Source of the DNA: G965212025 sp965215765
GTDB taxonomy: Bacteria > Pseudomonadota > Gammaproteobacteria > Poriferisulfidales > Oxydemutatoraceae
Assembly (NCBI GenBank): GCA_965215765.1
Contig: OZ244118.1
Coordinates: 806,001-870,000 of the forward strand
Direction of reading: 5' to 3'
Length of the DNA stretch: 64,000 bases
Shown: positions 57,053-64,000 of the stretch, in pieces
How positions within the stretch are numbered: position 1 is the first letter of the stretch
Layout: the number at the start of each line of letters is the position of its first letter
Position numbers and translations under genes: made by a program
The notes under the pieces: model-generated
Seen by the model: only the letters and a program-made list of their open reading frames with translations
What the model was told of the DNA's origin: nothing
Databases searched by the model: none

Positions 57053-57691
57053 TCACACGTTCCTGGTTTTCTGGTTCATGTTGAATATAAAGCGCATACG
57101 GGTGGCGATTGCCTTGCGCCGCCTTATGGTGCGCAAATCCCGGTTCTTTTTTCGCGTTGCCAGGGGTTTTGTGGGGCCGATACGGCGCACATCATGTTTT
57201 TTGCAATGGCTGGCAAGATCTCTGACTTTTCCCTTGGTGGGGATGTGCAAATCCGCTGCGATCTCATCAAGTGGCTGCAAAACGAAGCAGCGTTTGTGGA
57301 CTTCAGTGTGCGGTATTTCCAGGTTTCTTCCCGTGATGACTTCCTTGCCATAAGTGATGATGTCCAAGTCTAAAATACGCGGCCCCCAGCTTTGTTCGCG
57401 TTTTTTTCGGCCGCTGGAGCGTTCAATGGCTTTTAGTTCAGCCAATAGCGAAAAGGGGCGTAGCCGGGTTTTCAATAGCAGCGCGGCATTGATAAAGGGA
57501 GGTTGTGCCACGGGGCCGACCGGCACCGTGTGATACAGGCCGGATACGCTTAACACCTTGGTGGTATCCAGTCTGTTTAGCTCGTTTATGGTTTCCCTGA
57601 GCTTACGTGCGGGGTTGCCCATGTTGGCACCCAAGGAAATGGACACAACTTCAGGCGCGGACAAATAACAGTGGTCTTTATGACTATGCAA
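57053..57691 (-). CDS. folK: 2-amino-4-hydroxy-6-hydroxymethyldihydropteridine diphosphokinase
   Basis: FolK (HPPK) transfers pyrophosphate to the pterin in folate synthesis. The 212-residue protein has SISLGANMGNPARKLRETINEL, LYHTVPVGPVAQPPFINAA and the signature SWGPRILDLDIITYG, followed by IPHTEVHKRCFVLQPL. It carries a longer than usual C-terminus (about 40 basic residues, PLATRKKNRDLRTIRRRK). The start is ambiguous: no ATG precedes the first strand, so TTG 57691 or a later TTG is used. It lies between pcnB and panB, a common gammaproteobacterial order. Confidence 0.93.
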   Translation of the reverse strand: MHSHKDHCYLSAPEVVSISLGANMGNPARKLRETINELNRLDTTKVLSVSGLYHTVPVGPVAQPPFINAALLLKTRLRPFSLLAELKAIERSSGRKKREQSWGPRILDLDIITYGKEVITGRNLEIPHTEVHKRCFVLQPLDEIAADLHIPTKGKVRDLASHCKKHDVRRIGPTKPLATRKKNRDLRTIRRRKAIATRMRFIFNMNQKTRNV

Positions 57692-57803
57692 GTTGCGGCT
57701 CTCCCGTTTTAAGGGGCGCAGGGCAGACGGGTGGCAGGGAATAACGCATGGGTGTGAGGTCTTTGGTTACGCAAAACTTTTGAGGCTCGTCTGTTCTTGT
57801 GCT

Positions 57804-58958
57804 TTATGTGCTGACTCCGGCGAGTTCGGACAGTGAAAGCAAATCGCGCGCAGCACGAAAGTGTTCGCTTTGACGCGGGGTTCTTTCGCTGCCCCCATGC
57901 TGGCTTTCCATTTGCCATGCCAACTGGCAGGTATTTTCAATGGTCCAGGCGACTTGCTTGGGTATCAACACGAATTCACCTTGCCCGGTTAACAGCACTC
58001 TTATGGCGTGCGGTAAAGCTTCCGGCGGTAATTTTCGTGCTGGCCCGAATTGATGTTTGAGTTCCAGCCAGAGAAATCCCAGAAACACAAAGTGCAACGA
58101 GGCTCTACCTCCTTCTTTGATACGGTTGTCGGTATCGGCCAGCAATTTCTGCATAAAATCATTGTATTGGCGGGATTTTTTCCCTTTGGTCAGTAATTTG
58201 TGGGTTTGTGGGAACAGTACGCCGAACAATCCAAAATCCTTAAGAACTTCAAAAGCCGCCAAGCCGCTGCCCGACAGGAAGAGTTTTTCGCATTCTGTCC
58301 AGAGCCTGTGAGAAGAAACGGAATGCAAGTTCTTGGCCAGGCGTTGTATGGCAGACACCTCATTGGCCGCCATCTGTAAATTCAACCTGGAAACAAAGCG
58401 CACGGCTCTGAGCATTCGCACCGGGTCTTCAGTGAAGCGCTCTGTCGCATTTCCAATGGTTCGCAATCGCTTTGCTTCAAGGTCGGAAATGGCTTTTTCA
58501 TGGCAAATCAGCTTGTCCGTAAACGGGTTGTAGTACATTGAATTTACAGTAAAGTCACGCCTTTCCATGTCCTCTTCAAGGCTGCCGTAAGTGTTTTCCT
58601 TTATGGCACCGCCCGTAATCAGGGGGTTTTTGGTTTCGCTACGAAACGTGGCCACTTCAATGGTTTTGCGGTTGTAGATAATGAGTGCAAGGCGAAAGCG
58701 TCTTCCTATTATTCGTGAAGCACGGCCAAACACGCGACATACTTGTCTCGGTCGCGCGTCGGTCGCTACATCAAAGTCTTTCGGCTCTTCTCCTGACAGA
58801 AGGTCACGCACCACACCCCCTACAAAGTAGGCTTCAAACTGCGCTTCCCCCAGTAGCCTGACGACCCGCAAAGCAGCCCTGTCGCACAATTTCAGGTCAA
58901 GCCCATAATCTGAGGCTTTGCAAACGAGCGGTCTTCCTGGTTTTAATTTGTCGCGAAT
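57804..58958 (-). CDS. pcnB: Poly(A) polymerase I with probable ATT start codon
   Basis: PcnB adds poly(A) tails that promote RNA decay. Core motifs are AYFVGGVVRDLLSGEEPKDFDVATDA (nucleotidyltransferase GG..DxD), RRFRLALIIYN, ERRDFTVNSMYYNPF and DPVRMLRAVRFVSRL. An in-frame TTG at 58889 would remove conserved residues before GLDLKLCDRAAL. Reading upstream, the frame stays open to an in-frame TGA beyond 58970 and contains no ATG, GTG or TTG. It does contain ATT at 58958 preceded by AGGAGG five bases upstream. E. coli pcnB is known to use the inefficient AUU start, so I place the start here, giving 384 residues (M-RDKLKPGRPLVCKASDYG). The C-terminal region is shorter than in E. coli PcnB. Confidence 0.88.
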   Translation of the reverse strand: MRDKLKPGRPLVCKASDYGLDLKLCDRAALRVVRLLGEAQFEAYFVGGVVRDLLSGEEPKDFDVATDARPRQVCRVFGRASRIIGRRFRLALIIYNRKTIEVATFRSETKNPLITGGAIKENTYGSLEEDMERRDFTVNSMYYNPFTDKLICHEKAISDLEAKRLRTIGNATERFTEDPVRMLRAVRFVSRLNLQMAANEVSAIQRLAKNLHSVSSHRLWTECEKLFLSGSGLAAFEVLKDFGLFGVLFPQTHKLLTKGKKSRQYNDFMQKLLADTDNRIKEGGRASLHFVFLGFLWLELKHQFGPARKLPPEALPHAIRVLLTGQGEFVLIPKQVAWTIENTCQLAWQMESQHGGSERTPRQSEHFRAARDLLSLSELAGVST

Positions 58959-59055
58959 TCGCGCCTCCTGCGTAGTGCACTTTCAAGTTTCTGATTGCGT
59001 GGGGGCTTTGACCCGGTTCACGGCCAAGCCCGTTGGAGAAAGGACTACTGCCTGA

Positions 59056-60489
59056 TTATAAAGATTTCGATTTCACAACCATCATTTTGGATGTTTGCAT
59101 TTCCTCAAAGGAATATTTGATTCCGCCAACACCATGCCCGGACTGTCGTAGCCCGGCAAAAGGCATCCAGTCAACCCGAAACGCGGTGTGGTTATTGACC
59201 ATGACTGCCGAAGCGTTCAAGCGTTTACTGCAGTACATGGCCGTATCCAGGTCTTTGGTCATCACGGCTGCCTGAAAAGAGAAAGGAGTGTCGTTTGCCC
59301 GGGCAATCGCCTCATCCAGTTCCTCATAAGCGTAAACGCAAACTACCGGGCCAAATATTTCGTGGCGACTGACTTTGGCGTCTGCCGGCGGGTCTTGAAG
59401 TACCGTACAGGCGTAGGTGCTGTCGGACAGTCTTTTGCCACCGGTAATGCATCGCGCGCCGGAATGGATGGCCTCATCCACCCAACTGCTCACCCGCTCG
59501 ACTTCCCGGTGGGAGATGAGTGGCCCAACTTCGGTGTCTTCCGCCAAGGGATCCCCTATCACCATGCCTTCGGCGCGTTCGGCCAACATTTCCGCAACAC
59601 GTTTGGCAATGGACTGGTGTGCATAAACACGCTGTACAGAAACGCATACCTGACCCGCATGGTAGAAGCCGCCTTTGGCTATTAGTCCGATGTTCTCGTC
59701 CAGCTCGGCATCAGGGGCGACGATTAGTGGTGCGATGCCACCGTGTTCCAAGGCACAACGGGTACCCGGTGCCAGATTGCTGCGCAACATCCAGCCTACC
59801 TTGCCACTGCCAATGAAGGACAAAAAGCCGACTCGCTCGTCTGCCACCAGACGGGAAGCGGTCTCGTTTTCCACACAAACCACTTGGCAAAATGCCTCGG
59901 GTAGCCCCGCTTCACGCAAAATTTCCACGAAAGCGAAACAGGACAGGGGTGTTGTACTTGCGGGCTTGACCAGCACCGGGCACCCGGCAGCAACTGCCGG
60001 TGCCACTTGGTGAACGATCAGGTTAAATGGGTGGTTGAAGGCACTAATAGCCAGGACGACCCCGATCGGTTCATGCCAGCTGACTGCCAGCTGATTCAGC
60101 GAGCTGGCGGTCAGCCCCATGGGTATTCCTTCTCCAGCTGAGGTGCGAAGACAGTCCACACAACTTTGCAGTCCATCGGCTGCACGCATCACTTCAACGC
60201 GTGAATCGATCAGCGGCTTGCCGCCCTCGGCTGCGGCTTGCCGTGCCAGTTGCTCGCAACGCTGGGTGACGATGGCACTCGCTTTCTTGAGAATTTCAAT
60301 GCGCTCAGCGCGCGACAGCCATTGCTCGCGGTTCAGGTAGGTTTGATGCGCCAGTTCCAGTGCCTGTAAAGCGGTTCGCTCATCACTGGTTTCCACGCTA
60401 CCCGTTTTACTTCCATCCCAAGGTGACAAGACATCCTCGGTGCCGCTCGCAACTCCCCCGACGACAAGGGTTTCATAATGTTGTTTCAT
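59056..60489 (-). CDS. Aldehyde dehydrogenase family protein
   Basis: A 477-residue NAD(P)-dependent aldehyde dehydrogenase. Motifs: PIGVVLAISAFNHPFNLIVHQVAPAVAAGCPVLVKPA (cofactor fold), FIGSGKVGWML, ALEHGGIAPLIV with the general-base Glu, and the nucleophile Cys in FYHAGQVCVSVQRVY. A conserved HEIFGPVVCVYAY follows. The family resembles lactaldehyde/succinate-semialdehyde-type enzymes; the natural aldehyde is unknown. It is 27 bp downstream of the alsS-like gene in the same orientation, so a shared pathway such as handling an aldehyde made near acetolactate chemistry is a guess. Confidence 0.9.
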   Translation of the reverse strand: MKQHYETLVVGGVASGTEDVLSPWDGSKTGSVETSDERTALQALELAHQTYLNREQWLSRAERIEILKKASAIVTQRCEQLARQAAAEGGKPLIDSRVEVMRAADGLQSCVDCLRTSAGEGIPMGLTASSLNQLAVSWHEPIGVVLAISAFNHPFNLIVHQVAPAVAAGCPVLVKPASTTPLSCFAFVEILREAGLPEAFCQVVCVENETASRLVADERVGFLSFIGSGKVGWMLRSNLAPGTRCALEHGGIAPLIVAPDAELDENIGLIAKGGFYHAGQVCVSVQRVYAHQSIAKRVAEMLAERAEGMVIGDPLAEDTEVGPLISHREVERVSSWVDEAIHSGARCITGGKRLSDSTYACTVLQDPPADAKVSRHEIFGPVVCVYAYEELDEAIARANDTPFSFQAAVMTKDLDTAMYCSKRLNASAVMVNNHTAFRVDWMPFAGLRQSGHGVGGIKYSFEEMQTSKMMVVKSKSL

Positions 60490-60516
60490 ATCTGATGCTG
60501 ACTCAAGGTCAGGTTC

Positions 60517-62184
60517 CTAGAGGGGGCAAACCATTTCGCTGGCGCGGTTGGTGAAGGCCATGTTCACCGAGTAGTCAACCGGACAATCAATCACAACAAC
60601 CGTGTTGTCTTTGATTGCCTGTTTCAAAATAGGCAGTAAGTCTGCCGCTTCCTCAACCCGGTAGCCTTTGGCACCAAAGCTTTCCGCGTATTTGACAAAG
60701 TCCGGGTTGGTAAAAGAGGTGTGGCTTTGGCGTCCATAAGTACGCTTCTGGTGCCAGGTGATCAAGCCGTACTCATTGTCTTTCCAAATCAGAATAATGA
60801 TGGGTGTACCGATCCGCAAAGCCGTTTCAATTTCCTGGGAATTCATCAGGAAGCCTGCGTCTCCGGTAACCGTTACGATGTTGCGATCCGGATGCACGAG
60901 CTTGGCAGCGATTGCGCCGGGTACCCCTATGCCCATGGAGGCAAAGCCGTTGGAAATGATGCAGGTGTTCGGCTGGTTCGCCTGGTACATTCTGGACAGC
61001 CACATTTTATGCGCCCCGACGTCGCTGATGACGATGTCTTCCGGGTTCAGAGCCTGGCGCAAATCCCAAATTATTTTCTGCGGTTTTACCGGAAAGCCCG
61101 TATCGTTCGCATATTCGGAAAATTCTTGTTGTATCAGGTCGCGCAAATTATTCGCGTAATCTGCTCTGGTTCCTGGATGGGTCGGGTCGGACTCGGCACG
61201 GCCATGTTTCAAGTTAGTCATGCGTCCAAGTGTGGAGGCGATGTCGCCTATGACGGAGCAGTGCGGGATGTAGTGTTGGTCAACTTCCGCCGGACTTTCG
61301 TCAATGTGAACCAGCTTTTTGTCTTTATGCGGATTCCACAAAAATGGGTGATATTCGACTATGTCGTAGCCAACACAAAGCACCAGATCAGCGCGTTCAA
61401 AACCGCAGGTCACAAAGTCTTTTGCTTTCAGACCGACAGTGCCAAGGCTCATGTCGTGGTCATAAGGCAGGCAACCTTTGGCCATGAATGTGTTGGCCAC
61501 CGGCAAACCCAGACCCAAGGCAAAATTCGACAGGGATTCGCTGGCATGGGCGCGAATGACTCCGTTGCCTGCGATCACGACAGGAAATTTTGCGTTGTCA
61601 ATCATTTTCATGACTTCATCCAGCGTTTCGTCTTGGGCAAGGTAGGGAGGCAGGGATGTCACTTCCAAGGGAACCAGATCTGCGCTGGCAGGGGCGTCGG
61701 CCATGTTTTCCGGAACCTCTATGAAACTGCCGCCCGGTTTTTCAAGCTGGGCGACTTTGAAAGCTTTGCGAACCATTTCAGGGATCACGCTGACGTCTCG
61801 AATCCCGCCGACGTATTTCGAGATGAAAGCGAAGAAATCCACCAAGGGTAAAATTTGGTGGCTTTCTTTGTGCATTCTGGTAGTGGCACCCTGTCCGGCA
61901 ATAGCGATGATCGGGGCGTTGTCCATGTTCGCGTCAGCAAAGCCGGTCACAAGATTGGTGGCACCCGGGCCGAGAGTTGCCATGCACACGCCTGCTCGTC
62001 CGGTCAGACGTCCGTAGACATCTGCCATGAAAGATGCGCCTTGCTCGTGTCGCGTAGTGATAAAACGAATGTCACTGCCAAGCAAGACATCCATTACCGC
62101 GATGTTCTCTTCTCCTGGTATTCCGAAAATGTACTCAACGCTTTCGTTTTCCAGACATTTGATGAAAAGCTCTGCTCCGTTCAT
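60517..62184 (-). CDS. AlsS-like thiamine diphosphate-dependent acetolactate synthase
   Basis: A 555-residue ThDP enzyme: NGAELFIKCLENESVEYIFGIPGEEN with the RHEQGASFMADVYGRLTGRAGVC block (catalytic Glu in RHEQ), GPGATNLVTGFADA, a central FAD-fold-like domain (GNGVIRAHA; CVGYDIVEY), and the C-terminal ThDP site TGDAGFLMNSQEIETALRI with KDN. It is closest to the catabolic acetolactate synthase (AlsS) group, which lacks a regulatory subunit. The ATG at 62184 has AAGGGAG upstream; a longer start is excluded because it lies beyond the ribosome site. It is placed between an IlvB-like gene and an aldehyde dehydrogenase. Other ThDP chemistry cannot be ruled out. Confidence 0.85.
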   Translation of the reverse strand: MNGAELFIKCLENESVEYIFGIPGEENIAVMDVLLGSDIRFITTRHEQGASFMADVYGRLTGRAGVCMATLGPGATNLVTGFADANMDNAPIIAIAGQGATTRMHKESHQILPLVDFFAFISKYVGGIRDVSVIPEMVRKAFKVAQLEKPGGSFIEVPENMADAPASADLVPLEVTSLPPYLAQDETLDEVMKMIDNAKFPVVIAGNGVIRAHASESLSNFALGLGLPVANTFMAKGCLPYDHDMSLGTVGLKAKDFVTCGFERADLVLCVGYDIVEYHPFLWNPHKDKKLVHIDESPAEVDQHYIPHCSVIGDIASTLGRMTNLKHGRAESDPTHPGTRADYANNLRDLIQQEFSEYANDTGFPVKPQKIIWDLRQALNPEDIVISDVGAHKMWLSRMYQANQPNTCIISNGFASMGIGVPGAIAAKLVHPDRNIVTVTGDAGFLMNSQEIETALRIGTPIIILIWKDNEYGLITWHQKRTYGRQSHTSFTNPDFVKYAESFGAKGYRVEEAADLLPILKQAIKDNTVVVIDCPVDYSVNMAFTNRASEMVCPL

Positions 62185-62380
62185 AAGATTCTCCCTTACG
62201 TGCAACCTGGCGAAAAGCCGGCAAAATACCTGTCGCAAAAAATAATTTTCTGCCGAACCCGTGCGGGATTATAGCTTGTTTGCTTCTGCGTTGGTGCAAA
62301 CAAGCGGGTTCCTGCCTGTAAACAATTTTCCTTGCTGTCCATGCTGGCTTCGTGTGAAAAACACTGCCGACCGGGCAGCA

Positions 62381-64000
62381 TCAGAACATTTCTGTGCTGG
62401 AAATCGGGTCGGTTTCTGTTGGTTCGTCGCGACCGAGTGCTGGTCGCTTTTTGATGTGCTCGCCTGTGATCATCTGGCTGTAGCCTTGCCCAGGGCTGAC
62501 CATGGGGTACACGCCGGCATCCCGGTCAATTTTGACTTCCAGGAAAGCGGGTCCGGGAAAATCGACAAAGGCTTTTAACACATCCTGTACTTGCGATTTT
62601 TTGTCAATACGTCTGGAGAATTCGAAACCGTCTGCCAGGACTGCCTTCATGAAATCCTTGCGACGCAGGGATTTGTCACTCGCGACAAAGCGTTTTTCAA
62701 AAAAGACTTTCTGCCATTGCCGCACCATGCCGTCGCCATCGTTGTTCAACAATAAAATTTTGATTGGCAACTTGTAAGTCGTCACGGTCTCCAACTCCCC
62801 AATATTCATGCGCAAGCTGCCATCACCATCAATGTCGTAGACCTGACGCTCGGGGCAGGCAAATTGTGCGCCGATGGCGGCTGGCAAACCAAAACCCATT
62901 GTTCCCATGGAGCCCGAAGTCAGCCACGTGCGCGGATGCTCGTAATCCAGATATTGTGCTGCCCACATTTGGTGCTGGCCGACCCCGGTGGTAATGATGG
63001 CATTCCCTTTCAAAAGCCGGTTCAACTCTTCAAGAACGTAGTAGGGCTGAACCAGCTCGCTGTTGTGGTCGTAATTCAGTCTGTGCTGACGCTTCAGCTT
63101 GGCAACATGTTTGTGCCAGGCTGAGAGATCTGAGCGGTGGCCGCCGTCATTGTCCATCAGGATTCGCAGAGCAGGCGCGAGGTTGCCGTGGTAATGCCAG
63201 GTGGTCGTCTTGATTTTATCGATTTCGGCGTGATCGATATCAATGTGCATGATGGCACGTGCATTGGGAGCAAACTTGTCCGGACAACCCGCGACACGGT
63301 CGTCAAACCGTGCCCCCAAAGCAATGAGCAGATCGCAGTCTTCAACCGCGTAGTTGGCATAAGCCGTCCCGTGCATGCCCAGCATGTGCAGGTTGAGGTG
63401 GTGTTTGGTGCTGAAAGTGCTGATGCCCATCAAGGTTGTCACAACGGGAACTTGATAGCGTTCGACAAAACGCCGCACTTCGCTCGCAGCATTGGCATGG
63501 ATCACGCCGCCGCCGAGGTACAGAAGCGGGCGCTTGGCTTGGCTCAAGACTTTGAAAAAGCGTTTGCAATGGGGGACGGTCAGTCGCTTTTTACGCATAT
63601 CTTCCAGGCGGCTGCGGTATCCCTTGAGTTCCATTTCGCCTTTTCCGGTGTAGACGATTTCGCTGGTTTGAATGTCTTTGGGAATATCCACCACCACCGG
63701 ACCGGGGCGCCCGGTGGTGGCAATCTGGAAGGCGGTGCGCAGGATCATTTCCAATTTCCCCGGATCCTTGACCAGGAAAACATGTTTCGCACAGCTGCTC
63801 ATGATGTTGAAAATAGGGGCTTCCTGGAAAGCGTCGGTGCCAATGGCATGGCGTGGTACCTGGCCGCTGATCATCACCACCGGTATCGAGTCAGCCATGC
63901 AATCTCTGATTGGAGTCACGGCATTGGTTGCCCCGGGTCCCGATGTGACCAGGAACACGCCCGGGTTTCCTGAGGCTCGGGCATAGCCGGCCGCCATGAA
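62381..64000 (-). CDS. ilvB: Acetolactate synthase large subunit-like protein, 5' part cut by window edge
   Basis: The frame runs off the right edge; only about 540 residues are visible, lacking the first 55 or so. It contains FMAAGYARASGNPGVFLVTSGPGATNAVTPIRDCMADSIPVVMISGQVP, GRPGPVVVDIPKDIQ, LYLGGGVIHANAASEV, ALGARFDDRVAG, and the ThDP motif DIDGDGSLRMNIGELET with NND. These are typical of biosynthetic acetohydroxyacid synthase, which makes acetolactate for valine/leucine. No ilvN (regulatory subunit) follows within the window; the next gene is the alsS-like one, 196 bp downstream. The leucine and pantothenate genes in the window would use its products. Confidence 0.93.
   Translation of the reverse strand, partial: FMAAGYARASGNPGVFLVTSGPGATNAVTPIRDCMADSIPVVMISGQVPRHAIGTDAFQEAPIFNIMSSCAKHVFLVKDPGKLEMILRTAFQIATTGRPGPVVVDIPKDIQTSEIVYTGKGEMELKGYRSRLEDMRKKRLTVPHCKRFFKVLSQAKRPLLYLGGGVIHANAASEVRRFVERYQVPVVTTLMGISTFSTKHHLNLHMLGMHGTAYANYAVEDCDLLIALGARFDDRVAGCPDKFAPNARAIMHIDIDHAEIDKIKTTTWHYHGNLAPALRILMDNDGGHRSDLSAWHKHVAKLKRQHRLNYDHNSELVQPYYVLEELNRLLKGNAIITTGVGQHQMWAAQYLDYEHPRTWLTSGSMGTMGFGLPAAIGAQFACPERQVYDIDGDGSLRMNIGELETVTTYKLPIKILLLNNDGDGMVRQWQKVFFEKRFVASDKSLRRKDFMKAVLADGFEFSRRIDKKSQVQDVLKAFVDFPGPAFLEVKIDRDAGVYPMVSPGQGYSQMITGEHIKKRPALGRDEPTETDPISSTEMF

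Noticed and set aside
60721..61851. 376-codon plus-strand frame opposite the alsS-like gene
   Set aside because: It is antisense to a well supported ThDP enzyme and matches no domain. The plus-strand frame 63137-63973 opposite ilvB is rejected for the same reason.

Overview
The window looks like part of the chromosome of a methylotrophic gammaproteobacterium. By eye the GC content is close to 50%, and GTG and TTG starts are common. The evidence for methylotrophy is a nearly complete set of genes for tetrahydromethanopterin (H4MPT)-linked C1 transfer: mch, mtdB, fae, beta-RFAP synthase, two ATP-grasp proteins, a HisA-like protein, a dihydropteroate synthase-like protein and pabB. Genes for a methanofuran-type cofactor (mfnB, mfnD, mfnE and mfnF homologues) accompany them. 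The gamma/beta-proteobacterial evidence is metX-metW, ubiG-gph, bolA, ispB, hspQ, pcnB-folK-panB-panC and lipopolysaccharide genes (waaA and a heptosyltransferase). Among gammaproteobacteria this combination suggests a methanotroph-like lineage, but no methane or methanol oxidation gene lies here, so that placement is inference.

Layout. 0-3.5 kb (minus): heptosyltransferase (cut by the window edge), waaA, tolC, rhodanese. 3.5-9.6 kb (plus): thiC, a BtuB-like TonB receptor, a tandem array, and a YdjM-like membrane hydrolase. 9.6-15.4 kb (minus): H4MPT operon 1 (SCO1, beta-RFAP synthase, mtdB, orf5, mch, orf7). 16-23 kb: a type III secretion island with sctQ carrying a very large acidic repeat domain and sctR on plus, facing an SPI-2-like translocon/chaperone operon on minus. 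23.5-26.3 kb: a homocysteine-methyltransferase-like gene and leuA. 26.3-37.5 kb: H4MPT/methylofuran gene set 2, in plus and minus blocks that converge on a tandem array. 37.7-41.1 kb: tRNA-Ala-23S-5S with no 16S gene next to it. 41.6-47.7 kb: a surface-polysaccharide operon (wecB, wecC, a glycosyltransferase), then ubiG and gph. 48.4-53.5 kb: bolA, ispB, hspQ and a TerB-like gene with a long array. 53.5-64 kb (minus): a long codirectional block ilvB-like, alsS-like, aldehyde dehydrogenase, pcnB, folK, panB, panC, metX, metW.

The most unusual feature is that five unrelated genes or gene pairs are each flanked by a tandem array made from copies of their own 5' or 3' end plus adjoining intergenic DNA. 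Unit lengths are about 127, 340, 312, 198 and 394 bp, with two to eight extra copies. The copies are diverged from one another, so they are not simple assembly duplicates. The acidic repeat of sctQ is a sixth expansion, inside a coding region, and it carries two compensating frameshifts.
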